The notes below the pieces were generated by a model that did no database searches, was not told where the DNA came from, and worked only from the letters and a program-made list of their open reading frames with translations. 64,000 nucleotides of DNA from Notospermus geniculatus (taxonomy: Eukaryota; Nemertea; Pilidiophora; Heteronemertea; Lineidae): contig NMRB01000062.1 in the NCBI GenBank assembly GCA_002633025.1, positions 734,686 through 798,685 of the forward strand, written 5' to 3'. Shown piece after piece: positions 35,901 through 46,600 of this stretch. Position numbers and translations under genes: made by a program. How positions within the stretch are numbered: position 1 is the stretch's first letter; every line of letters begins with the position of its first letter.

Positions 35901-37300
35901 ATTTTATGACATGTAAGTATTGTTGCTTGCACAGACACATTGTTGTTTTCAGAGATCATCAAAAGACGATTTTATGGCATTGGAAAACCTGTTTGATTAC
36001 TTCGTACAAATGACCCAACTCCTCCTTCCACACTTTCAGGTTCAGCTATGTCCTACAGCAGTTTGAGGCGGTCTCCTTCGGTGATTCTCTCTTCAGCTGT
36101 TTCATTCTGCTACCGCTACAGCAACGCCATCCCCTGACGTACAGGAAATCTGTCTGGAGTGAGTTCCCCGCCATCCTCAGGACTCTGTTCCTTCCGATTA
36201 AAGAAGTAAGTGTCATTATTCCCTCTTGGCTTTGTTCCCTCTTTGCCTCAGTTTAGCCTAGAGAGATGCATTTTGGTGATTTCTGCTTGTCCAGTTGTAT
36301 ACCAAGTTCTATAACCTCAATGTAACTTATGATTTGGTGTTTCAGCTCCTTCTGCCATTGGCAAACTTCATGGAACCAGCAGAGACAAACCTCGAGATGC
36401 TACGACTCTACAGCCAAGCTCTCCTCTCCCGTGCTACCAGACACTCTTGGTCTCCCGTGATGTACGTTATCGCTGTCCACCATCTCAGTTTATTCCTATT
36501 CACCAATGACACAAAACACAGAGACTTCCAGAAGATGGTCTTCCAGCAGGTTTTGCGGTGTAAAAATGAGGTGAGTCATTTCAGTCTGTGTCAGTGACAT
36601 TTGATGTTGAGAAGTTTTCTATAGTCATATCTTCTGGACTGGACTGCAAAGCTGGTAGCAGACATGCGGAAATCTCAGTGAGATCATCTGTGTGAGCCGT
36701 GTCTGTAAGCTAAAACTGTGTGTGCTACCTGTAGCTCATTTCTGCAAGTTTGTGTCCATGTCATGGCTCACACACATAATTTCCTGTCTCACAGGCATGA
36801 ATTTCTGTGCGTGCTACCAGCTTGCAGAGTGCATGTCATCAAAATGATCTCACTGACTTGATTTCACAGACATGAATTAATATGTTTGCTGCCAGCTTAA
36901 GTAGTCTTCAACTTCATGAACGTAAGTTGGATGTGTTAAATGGATATGGTTGTGTTGATGTAGTGTCAAAACATAAGTAAATCAGCAAGACTCTGTGGCT
37001 GCCGGTAGATGTACTTGTACTCAGCAAATTTCAAAGTTGATCCCTTTGGAATTCTGTATTAACTTTGTTTAGGCCATTGCTGTTCTTACCTTGAGAAAAA
37101 CACCATGTAGAATCCTGACCCTGGAGAGGCTCTACCATTACAGTTCCTTTTGCTATTTCTTGTTTCAGGAATTGAAGAAACACCTCCTGTATTACCGAAA
37201 GTACAGCGACGACTGTGATCTTGGCTTCACGATGTATGACGAACTATCGGCTTTCAGACAGAAGATGATCGAAAAACATTCAACAGAGACCAGTTCTTGA
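26927..37300 (+). CDS. RPAP1: RPAP1, RNA polymerase II-associated protein 1
   Basis: Factor that binds RNA polymerase II and supports its assembly, nuclear import and Mediator contact. Twenty-nine coding exons: 26927-27083, 27279-27392, 27508-27548, 27646-27741, 27907-28036, 28195-28347, 28580-28841, 29031-29217, 29484-29651, 30018-30161, 30384-30518, 30789-30858, 31112-31212, 31319-31374, 31567-31705, 31985-32115, 32320-32446, 32609-32680, 32891-33000, 33190-33412, 33928-34074, 34342-34466, 34739-34933, 35107-35226, 35510-35676, 35780-35912, 36040-36205, 36346-36570, 37169-37300. They sum to 4,026 nt, 1,341 residues plus stop, against 1,393 in human. The start reads [18 protein letters not shown] as in the family. 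RPAP1_N lies near residues 200-245 ([20 protein letters not shown]) and the RPAP1_C signature near 318-380 ([20 protein letters not shown]). The rest is helical-repeat-like, ending [23 protein letters not shown] acceptor 27 nt before the ATG implies a non-coding 5' exon. Confidence 0.97.
29752..29880. repeat. Interspersed repeat copy in an RPAP1 intron
   Basis: GACAATATTGGGCAAATAAA-TATACAGGAGGAGAAAAC matches the 14701 copy closely and the 1011 copy loosely, with the same downstream CAGAATGCxC segment. Confidence 0.6.
32773..32875 (+). mobile_element. SINE family 1, tail fragment
   Basis: CTACTGAAAGGTTTCAAGAT, GACTGGGGTTAAAGTGTTAA, ATGACACCTCTACCGTAGTT and AGACTACAAACCCAAACT match the tail of the SINE at 16847-17135 in order. 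The tRNA head is absent. It ends about 15-20 bp before the 3' splice site of RPAP1 exon 19 (32891). Confidence 0.85.
33561..33791. mobile_element. MITE-like element, TATAGAGCTTGTGCA ends
   Basis: TATAGAGCTTGTGCAGTGGC on the left, TCATCTGCACAAGCTCTATA on the right, with GATGTCAC / GATGATGTCA just inside. It is related in design to 10649-10848 and 57121-57283. Located in an RPAP1 intron. Confidence 0.8.
34199..34232. repeat. Perfect 34-bp palindrome
   Basis: GATCAAAAATTCATAAG followed immediately by its exact reverse complement CTTATGAATTTTTGATC, centred on AAGCTT with no spacer. It lies in an RPAP1 intron 125 bp after an exon. Function unknown. Confidence 0.95.
34498..34668. repeat. MITE-like copy f (GGCTCTCTATGGGCAAC family)
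   Basis: CTCCACATGAGAGTTTTCTC on the left and GAGAAAACTCTCATGTGGAA on the right are inverted. The middle has AAACTATGGGCAGTCGTTTG-TGTCATTGGTCTCAGC. Confidence 0.85.
36655..36905. repeat. Degenerate repeat in the last RPAP1 intron region
   Basis: The words GCATGAATTTCTGTG, GTGCTACC, GGCTCACA and ATCTCA(G/C)TGA recur over 250 bp. AAATCTCAGTGAGATCATCT matches the right edge of the 3240-3480 repeat in reverse orientation. Family unknown. Confidence 0.5.
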
Positions 37301-37680
37301 TTGACATGTGTGAAAAAACTTGTACTGTTAATGATCTTTCAAGAAGGATTTGTGCTATTTAAAATTATTTGGGAGAGGACTTGTGCCATTGATGCTTATC
37401 ACAGAATGCTGCTGGCAGGATCATCTCAGGAAGAACTTGTGCGATTGAACTTGACAATTTACTTCATTGACAGCCATATTTCAACAGTTCCTCATAAAAT
37501 CCTAGGTCTGTTTGGCTTGAAATGGGCAATGCTTCCTCGACTTAGGCCGGAAGGCTCTGCCATTGACTTCAGACACATTCTAAGTTGTGAGATGGATATA
37601 GTTTCAAATTTTGGGGAGTAACATGTCGCCCCTGTGGATGCATGGCAGCGGATTAAAGGTAAAAGCATAAATCCTCTGCA
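37301..37680. other. RPAP1 3' flank, probable 3' UTR
   Basis: No exon. ACTTGTGC/TTTGTGCTATT-type words repeat loosely. The first AATAAA after the stop is at 37949-37954, inside the arm of the fold-back element at 37941-38060, so the transposable element may supply the poly(A) signal. Confidence 0.4.
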
Positions 37681-37683
37681 TGC

Positions 37684-37910
37684 TATTCCTTGGTACAAAC
37701 CATTACCAAAGGATGAAGTTAAATCACTGTGCCGACAAAATGTTCTTTGGTACAAACCATTAGCAAAGGACGAGGCCAAATCGCACAGCCTCTTTTCTGG
37801 TACATGCATTTCCCAAGGACAAGGTCAGATTACAGACCTCAGCGTGTTGTTCCTTGTAGAATACACAGGGCATTCACTCCTCCTTGGTACATACCATGCA
37901 CTACAGGCAA
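37684..37910. repeat. Degenerate tandem repeat, about 60 bp units
   Basis: CTTGGTACAAACCATTACCA-AAGGATGA at 37689 recurs as CTTTGGTACAAACCATTAGC-AAAGGACGAGG at 37744, then as diverged TCTGGTACATGCATTTCCCA and CCTTGGTACATACCATGC. Three to four units. Confidence 0.75.
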
Positions 37911-37940
37911 CCAAATGATTTACACTGCTTAACTCCAGGG

Positions 37941-38060
37941 TCTCTATTAATAAAACCTTGCCAGCTCAGTTGGTTGCCAGTTGTGTATATTGGCCTGTAC
38001 AAACTGGGCACTTCAGCAAGTAACTACATGCCTAGCAAGGTTTTATGAATATGGGCCCAG
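37941..38060. repeat. Fold-back element with GGGCCCATATTC-type end
   Basis: TATTAATAAAACCTTGCCAG on the left is mirrored by CTAGCAAGGTTTTATGAATA on the right, then TGGGCCC. Same family as 3100-3230. Confidence 0.8.
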
Positions 38061-38061
38061 G

Positions 38062-38500
38062 ATTTCACTTTGTCCAATGGTGTGTTGAGGGAAAAGGACA
38101 CAAGTTCTTTGATTCATTGCATTTATTGAAAAGAAGCTGTACAATTTACTCAAACATGTTCATAAATGCATTAGAAATGAAATGTTTACAACAAACTCAC
38201 ATCATCAGCAATAGCTCAGTAAAAGCCAATTGAAATTCATTTTTTACTCCTCATACCCCAAAATACATTGACTGATTTCTTGGTGTTGACTGAAAATACC
38301 CTTTGTTAGATACATGTACATGCCCCATCGGTGTTCCCATATTGATCTTTTCTCTTTTTAAAGCCCTCGATCGAGAAATCTTTCAGTTTGCAAGAGTACT
38401 GACCTGCAGAAAGCTCAAGGCATGCACATACAAAACTGATGTACCGGTATTCAACGGTGGAGGAACACAAGCAACTAAAACGGCTGAACGGAAAAGATCT
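38062..38500. other. No gene recognised
   Basis: AT-rich unique sequence without a recognisable exon or repeat. Confidence 0.4.
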
Positions 38501-38505
38501 CGCCT

Positions 38506-38638
38506 AGGCTACAATCACATAGAACTACACGCTACACGTACACGCCTGTTAACAAAGGCTTCAAGGTCGCGAACCCTTTGTGAAGCCTTTGTTAACAGGC
38601 GTGTACATGTAACATGTAGTTCTATGTGACTGCAGCCT
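38506..38638. repeat. Fold-back element, arms about 55-60 bp
   Basis: TAGGCTACAATCACATAGAA ... ACACGCCTGTTAACAAAGGC and its reverse complement GCCTTTGTTAACAGGCGTGT ... GTTCTATGTGACTGCAGCCT. The loop is about 15 bp. MITE-like. Confidence 0.85.
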
Positions 38639-38639
38639 T

Positions 38640-39230
38640 ACGAACACATACGAGTTATCACTGGAATTCTGCTGCATGTAACAGGACAGTATTGAACACT
38701 CTCTCAGGAATACTTGGGACTAACCCAGATTTCAGAGGACTTTCTGTGTGCTTTATCCATTCGGACGGAAAGTGACATGCATGAACTATGGATCCGCAAG
38801 ACAAAGGGTGATATGAATGAAGTCTAGTAAATGCTTTTACTCCAGTTTTATACTGGCTCCTCCAGTACATTTGTACAGTGGAATTCAAGTAAAAGTATTT
38901 ACATGTACTTGGCTTGTTTTCATTCCCTCTGTCTCTGAATCTCAGCTTGTGATCGATTTGACTTCGTATACCAAGCGCTAGTGTTCCAAGTGACTAAATG
39001 ATGAATGTCATCACAGATATGCACTGAACTATAGAAAACGGTACCGGTACTTGCTATTTACATGTACATGGACATCATTGTAGGCAGTTAGCTATATACA
39101 GTATTTACACATGTAATGGACATTGGGTGGACTCTCAGTAGTGTAAAATGTGGTAAAGATAACTTCATATGTAATCGTCTTGAAAAATTAGGTTAAAAAA
39201 TAAAACAATAAAAATTTCTATCAGAGAGAA
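38640..39230. other. No gene recognised
   Basis: Several ACATGTAC and ACCGGTAC words, common throughout this genome. No exon seen. Confidence 0.4.
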
Positions 39231-39235
39231 CAAGA

Positions 39236-39560
39236 GTTATTAGTGTGCGCTCATGCGGAACCGTAATAACCCCTGTCGTGTGCAGAAGAGTGTTATTCGC
39301 GTGCGCTCAAGCGGAACCGTAATAACCCCTGTCGTGTGCAGAACAGTGTTATTCGCGTGCACTCAAGCGGAACCGTAATAACCCCTGTCGTGTGCAGAAC
39401 AGTGTTATTCGCGTGCACTCAAGCGGAACCGTAATAACCCCTGTCAGGTGCAGAGCGGTGTTATTCGCGTGCGCTCAAGCGGAACCGTAATAACCCCTGT
39501 TGTGAAGAGAGAAAGAGATAGCAATGTTATTACGGTTCCGCTTGAGCGCACGCGAATAAC
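39236..39560. repeat. 56-bp tandem array with internal palindromes and one inverted unit
   Basis: TGTTATTCGCGTGC starts at 39291, 39347, 39403 and 39459, an exact 56-bp period. Each unit holds GTTATTCGCGTGCGCTCAAG then CGGAACCGTAATAAC, with GTTATT/AATAAC as inverted edges. At 39524-39560 the same core appears in reverse (TGTTATTACGGTTCCGCTTG ... CGCGAATAAC), so the whole array can fold back on itself. Confidence 0.95.
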
Positions 39561-39564
39561 CCAG

Positions 39565-40080
39565 CCGTGGAGGTGCAGTGTTATTTGGGTGCACTCAAGG
39601 TAAAATATCATAAAGTATAATATCAGCTTAATTTATTAAAATGCCAGTAAGATATGGTACATATTTTTACAGTTACTCTTGTTTTTGGTTCAATAGCAAT
39701 GATATGCATCACGTTTGTTTAAAATGGTGAATGTATAAACTCTGCTGCTGGTGCTAAAAGACAGTAGATACAGTATAGGGGAGGTTCAGTATAAAATATC
39801 AACTGGAAATGCTGAATAGTAAGTGTAAACAGTGTTGTGTGGTGTTGTAGACCATTTTTCGGGATAAGAACGTTAAATTTAGAGTATTCACTCAATGAAG
39901 TGTGTAAAATAAAATGTAGCACTCCTCTCAAACCATTGCTAGGACTCCAAGTGCATTTCTGCAAGTCCAAGTGCAAGTCCTCTACAGTAAACATATAAAT
40001 CTTTATAATTGTCTCTTTCTTTCTAATAAAGGACCAATGTCTTTGTCAGCAGCTTCAATTCCGTGAATTGACTGGCCACC
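39565..40080. other. Probable 3' flank or UTR of the ARHGEF33-like gene
   Basis: No exon seen. On the minus strand the nearest AATAAA (rev. comp. of 39632-39637) is about 1 kb past the stop codon at 40667; it is a candidate poly(A) signal, unproven. Confidence 0.35.
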
Positions 40081-40082
40081 TA

Positions 40083-40502
40083 GGCCCGTATTCAATAAGG
40101 GTGATCATCGCACGTTTAAGGGTGTTTTGGCCTAATCAGCGTACAAATTCTGCATTACACAGGTTAAAGGCCTAGAAAACTATTGTCTGATGTCTGTACG
40201 GTGGTTCACCAGAGGCGTTTACCCGCAGGATAATCACACGCGTCTAACTATCCTGCGTCTAAGTCAAAGAGCATGAAGGAAATGTTGAACGATCAGGAAG
40301 GCTTGTCTAGAATTTTTCCAACACTTTCTATTGTCCTCCCACACTAAGACGCAGGAATGTTAGACGCGTGTAATCATCGTGTGGGTAAAATGGCAGGGAT
40401 CAGGCAGCTTACAGAACGTAGAACAATAGTTTCTAGGCATATAACCTGTGTAATGCAGAATTTGTACGCTGATTTAGCTAAACACCCTTATTGAATACGG
40501 CC
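40083..40502. repeat. Large fold-back element with GGCCCGTATTCAATAAGGGT ends
   Basis: GGCCCGTATTCAATAAGGGT on the left is mirrored by ACCCTTATTGAATACGGCC on the right. Inner matches GCGTACAAATTCTGCATTAC / GTAATGCAGAATTTGTACGC and ATAATCACACGCGTCTAACT / TTAGACGCGTGTAATCATCG show arms well over 150 bp. It ends 165 bp from the ARHGEF33-like stop codon. Confidence 0.9.
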
Positions 40503-40535
40503 CCTAATCTTTACCCATAGTGTTCACACGGTGCT

Positions 40536-40690
40536 GCAAAGTTGAATAACGTTCACAGCAGTGCGAGGTTGAACAGTGTTCCAACAGTATTGCAAGGTTG
40601 AATCGTGTTCCGACAGTACTGCAAGGTTGAATAGTGTTCAGACAGTACTGCAAGGTTGAATAGTGTTCATACAGCACTGCAAGGATCGCC
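40536..40690. repeat. 29-bp minisatellite entering the ARHGEF33-like C-terminus
   Basis: GCAAGG or a close variant starts at 40563, 40592, 40621, 40650 and 40679, an exact 29-bp period, with a more diverged copy at 40536. Unit text: GCAAGGTTGAATAGTGTTCA then GACAGTACT. The last unit contains the stop codon (40667-40669) and the final codons of the RhoGEF on the other strand. Confidence 0.95.
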
Positions 40691-43600
40691 GTTCTCATCA
40701 ATCTCGTAGGAATGGATGGCAAGAGGGCTCGATAATCTCCGTTGATGAAGTTCCTTTTTCGATATCTGCTGTGACATTTCACTCGACATCCGTCTTTGAC
40801 GAATTTCCGTTGATAATCTCCGTTGCGTATTAAGTTCATCTAAGGACACTTTTCGACCCACACAGTCCGAGTCTCCGATGAATGAATGACTTGTGTTTGA
40901 ACTCATGCTGACATTGTCCTTTTGGCTCGGATCGGATAACTCAATGATGCGACTTCCCCTGAAAGACAAAGAGAGATGAACATTATAAAACAAGAAGCAA
41001 AACACTGAATAGAACGATTTAAATAATGATTTAGTCCAGGTGGATTCATCCATATCTGGTAATGAAATGTACATCATTACAACAACGAGAAATGCACACT
41101 GTCATCGAAACCGCGGCCATTGGAGGCCTCCACCAGTTAGCAGTCCAAGAACATCAAGGAAGCTAACGTCACAGAGAAGAAATGCAAACGACATCCTCAT
41201 CCATAACGACACAAGGCTGTGGCTTATGCCTGTGATGTCAGTTCTGTGACATTCTGGGACTGCTAACTGGCTGCAAACACAGACTGCCGTACTTTAACCC
41301 ATGCAATGAGAAGGGTCAGGATGATTTCCACAGACTCTTTTTCAATGGCAAATGCTAAAAGGCAAAGTCAGAGGGCCTCGACGGAAAACAAACTAAACTT
41401 GCACACTACTCGTGCATCGGAGGGAGTCTCGGAACTTGTGTCATAAGTTATCTTATCGACATCAAGTCTTGAGAGTGAGAACATGGCAGACAGTGGATCT
41501 AGATGCATAAGGAGACTTGAATTGAAGACTAGAGGCTTGGAGAAGGTTCCTAGACTTTGTCAGGTTAGTACTTAGAGGAATACAACATCACTCAAAACTA
41601 TTAAAAATCTAATCAACTAGAGCTTGGTTTTTCATTGGATTTTGAAAAAAATATTTGTAGCACTTTCAAATAAGAAGAAGCGAGGGTCCGTGGGTTCGAG
41701 TCCAGTTAGAAGCTATATCTTTCACCTTCGAAACCCGTTATTACTTGAAACAAGAAGAGGCACAAATGCCTTATGATGAGGATTCATTAGCAATCTGAAT
41801 CCTTATAAATTTTTGGTTAATATCAAATCATTACGGTACATGCTCAGAGACGGACACTGATCATGAAGGACTATACAGTATAAAGAATGTGTTAGCCATG
41901 CAAATACCGATTCCCGACCGAGCCATCAAAATTGAAAAATACCAAATACCCGGTACCGTAACCCATTGACCGCTGGAAATGTAAACTCATAGAAAAAAAG
42001 AAATACTTAATGCTAGCACCAGTTGTTGTTGATTTCAAATGGTATGCATGATCTACATCCACACATCTCCAAGTTCTATTTATTAACCACTTCAGCACCA
42101 CAGACCGAATTTCCAGTCCGTGGCATCGTGACACAACCAATGTATCACGTAATGCCCCAGCGTAATGCCCACATACAGAAATGCACTACGTGACGTCGTG
42201 ATGACGTCATAATGATGCAACGTTCCATAAGTGGTTAAAAGGGTCGATGCTACATAAATGACTATGAGGATATTGGTTACTACGGGAGGGTTTGAGGAAA
42301 TGCTGTACAAATTTACACTTGTCTTTTCGTGTCGGTAAAAATAATTCACTCAACTCTGATTAGGATGTGAGAAGGATAGCCCGTAGGCCTATCGGATGAG
42401 TTTTGAAATGAGGTTTGTTAAGAACTCAAGTGCCATGTCTGATGAGTGTTGACTTTAGCCCGAGTATTAGTAGGTCACTCCCAAATCTATCCGAAGTCTA
42501 GTCTACCACACGTGTTAACGGTACACAACTTACAGACTATGAGAACCACTACTCTCAAGGTCGTGGTCTTCGCTATAGAAACAAACAAAATTGAACTTAA
42601 CGTGGGATAAAATGAAGATTGATATGGATGAGATAGAGAATGGAACTGAAAACAGGCAGGGTGATATCGGGATGGTCAGTTCTGATGCATGTCATGGATA
42701 GATGATGCTCCCAGGGTGCCAAAGAGTCGAAGTCCGGTGCAATGCCAGAAAAGTCATTTTACCTGATGAGTCAGGCATTATCAAAGTTGGCAGTCCACAA
42801 GGACCATAAGGACTTTCCTTGCCTTGAACTAGTATCTTTAGCCACTTCACTTTTCAGTGCCAGCCGTGTTTTGGCATCATTATAAAGAATGTCGAGCCCC
42901 GCTTAACCTGGATGACAGTGTTGCTGCTGTGACGTATATTGTAACACAATTTCCCATCAAAACAGCGTAATGACGTCACTTGTTTGTCATTTTGCATCAT
43001 GACATGCTGTTCCAGTATACTGGGACAGTGAAGTGGTCAGATAAGCGCTACTTAGGACAGATCAAGTTTTGCATGTTCTCCAGACTTGCAACAGACTTCT
43101 ACAAGTATGACTCGGACACCAATTTGGTTGAAAATGAAATGACGATGCAAATAATGAAATAGCAAGCAAATAATGACAGCTGACATGCACCTAATGAACT
43201 TACTACAACAAATGATGATCAAGGATTATTTGGACTGTTAGAAGAAATACAACAGAAAGTAAACAAGTGCAATGTGAACAAGTGCAATGTGAACGAAAAA
43301 GTGTGAACAATGAATGACCGGAGATGTGTATTTGTGTTGAAGCCGGCTTGAGGGCGTTCATTCAAACATGGCTGTACACTCAAATGCAGCACAAGCAGAA
43401 AAGGAAGCAGCTCCATCCTTCAAAATCCAACTTGGGATCTTGGTTGTCCATCCAATTAATTTGCTTGGTGACTGGTCAGCCAGGCAGCCATTTTGTATGG
43501 GTGAGTTAACGAGTTCAATTCAGCAATTTCGCCAGCCTCAGACACATTTTACACAGAACAAGGTGACCAGAATGGTAAACACACACAATCATGAACAACA

Positions 43601-46600
43601 ATACTTACTTTTTTCTCGTAAAAATCTGTTTGATAGAATCTCTTAATGTGGTGCGTTTCTTCGATCGACTGCTGTCAATCGTACGGGATAACGTATCATT
43701 GGGGCGCTGTCGTTCCCTGCGTTTCTTCTTGGGTTCCTTTCGTCGACTCGTCTCCAGAACAGTACTATTCCCCGACGTCGAATCATTTAAGATGCTGTCA
43801 TTCCACGCACTACTTGAGCTCGTTTCATGCGACAGATCAGGATATCGTCTCTCATCGTCCCACGCACGGTCAACCTGTTTCTGACCCAACGGAGAGCTAA
43901 TATACGGCATGGACAAAGCACTTTTCGGTCGCGCCTTAAAATGTGGACCACTGAAATGTTCTGATTTTGCACTTGTATTGCTCACACTGATATCGTCTGC
44001 CACATTTTCCTGACTTTTCGACCGTCCTGATATTCCTAACCTCGGCACTCTCCGCATGATGCCTCTACTCTGGACAGACGGACACGATGGATGATACGAA
44101 CTATTCTCAAACAACTCCACATCATCATCTCCATAAATTCCAAAGTTATGTCTCGGGGAACGTTGTTGTGCACCTCTGTGGGGATCACCACGGGGTGTCG
44201 AATGGACCATACCCTGTCCACGAGCATTCGACAAAGCGCCAGATAAGTTTCCATTCTTGAACGAGTCCATATACATATCATACTCCATCGAAGTGTCAGA
44301 GACTACTGGCTGATACCAACTCTTTTCGGAGAGTGGCGATTTAACGTCTCTACGTGGCGAATCACTATCGGAATCTAGTGGTAACTGTCTGGGACTATAT
44401 TCGTCATTCCACTGTCCGAGTTTCGTTTTAGATTGTCGCTGATCTGCATGGGGTGGAGTCGATCGTTGCGTGAGTCTAGAACGATCTGCATCAGAAACAT
44501 ACGAACTGTCCGTGTAATCGTGCGCCTGTTTTTTCTTGTTTTTCTTCTTACCACGCGGCATCGTCGTGGATCCACTTGAATACGTCGAATCCTGCAACGT
44601 TTCATCCAGCTGATTCGCTGAGCTGAACATCTTTCTGGCTTCTTGAAGACTAGATGATGATGAGACATCGTGAGAACCGTGCTTGACTGGTTTGGCTTTG
44701 GATTTCATTGGATGGAGGCTGAAATTTAAAGAATGAATGTATTATTCCACCTAAAATTTCTGCACACAACATTGAAACTTTTACTGCAAATTCTGCCACA
44801 AAATGTTTGCACAGTTGCATCAGGGGTCGATGCAAAAAGCAACAGTGAGGGCTGGCCTCTGTCTGTTTCTGATGGACCAAGGAGGGAAATCGAAGGGACT
44901 TTTCCAACTCAACAGACTAACTTTTGATTGCCGCACAGTTCAGTGAATTTCCATGACTTGAAAACTGTCCTAGATGTATTTTTTTCAAATTGCCTGATAT
45001 CTGTAAGTCACAACTTCAGCTGATGTTGATAGCAAGTGTTCATTGCAAGCCAAAGTGCTTGGATCAAATATCGGCAGTGAAAGAACATTATGTACAAAGA
45101 AAGTCAAAGACTCAAAGGTCTTCAGTAGAAGTGAAAGAATGAAGATTTGAGAAAAAGACAGGTAATACTGAAATAAGCCTCTGAATTAATGAAGAAATCA
45201 GCTGAGAATGAAGGACAGATTCTGATAAAGCTTTGATGTGAATCCTCATGAGATAGGATCACATCCACAGACTGAGAGCAACGTGCAACTTCCACCAAGT
45301 TCATCAAGATCAGAATAATTGATAACAAGGATGTAGTCTGGTCAAGATCACATCTACTGAAATGTTTTTTGCCATGTAGGAGAGAGTTCAAGCAGTGGGA
45401 CTGGATAAGCACCAAGGAGCTTGCAGAGTATGTACAATTTTATAAGACAATTCTCATGTGGAAAATGACAAATCATCAGCTGAGAATAAACTGGGTCTGT
45501 ATCCCATTTTTGGAACATCTCCACAAATCCAATTTTCAAGAAAACTGGAGACAGAACCGGTTACTTCTCTGTGAATGAAATGCCAATTCCACTGCCAGCC
45601 CTTTGAGGCAAGGTTTAAGCATGGCAAGGAAATGGATGCCTCTCACCTCATTGATAACCTTTCCCAACTCCTTTTAAACAGGGCGAACCTAGGTTTTCAA
45701 ATGGATTCAGGGTGTTAAGAATGTACAGGTGAGGGGAAGAGTACATAGGGTGACCCTTGGTTTACAAATGGATTTGGGGTGTCAAAAGGTACATGTACCT
45801 TAGGCATGAGGAGTAACCCATGCGCCTGAGTGGACTATTAACATATTGCCACCTGGAAAATCAGGCTCAATTCCATGACATAATTGTCTAACTCCAGGCT
45901 TTCAAAGGGCATATCAAAAATGTTCCAGTGTTTCTTCTCTAATTCATTCATTTTAAAGGGAATAACTACAGCAGCAAGAGGTAAAATACGTGGTGGGGCA
46001 AGACAGAGAACATAAAAGTACTTCAACAAAAGAATCTGAGAAACTTGACTGCTAGATACGTTTTTCAGCGAGACAGAAAAACTACCCACTAAACAGCAAC
46101 AGGACTGGCATCTACTAAATTCGCTAAAATAGAGCTAAAACTATCCCTAAACTAAGATATTTGCCTATTTATATGTTTGAACAAGGCTTACCTCTTTGCA
46201 GTTGTGTTCATGAATGACATTTCGTCAGGTGAGTGCACGCCGCTATCACGTGTGGTCATTGAGAGGTTAAGGCCATCACAGCTAGCACTCATCAGTGATA
46301 TACCATTTGTGGTACAACCGTTCTGAGCAAGTGAAGTTTTCCTGGATTGAAAAGAAATGAAATTTATCATGAATGAGAGGGCTAAACATAAGGGTAACCC
46401 CAGAGGGTTTGTCAGAGTGGTGCAATGAAAACATCAACACCTGTCACCTCTGAAGTTACAGGTTCGATCCCCGGCTGGACATGCTCTTCATGTGAACTGT
46501 ATATCAAACATGTCAAAGTCGCCCAATGTTATCTGTTGCGCTAATAGAGCTGTATCTGGGGTTCGGCTCTTGATTTTATTTTTAAACCTGAGAGGAGAAA

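Noticed and set aside
40504-40839. 111-codon minus frame
   Set aside because: Overlaps the RhoGEF last exon in another frame and is extended by the 29-bp minisatellite.
43591-43884. 97-codon forward frame
   Set aside because: Antisense shadow of the large RhoGEF tail exon.
44375-44668. Arg-rich minus frame
   Set aside because: Alternate frame of the same tail exon; no splice support.
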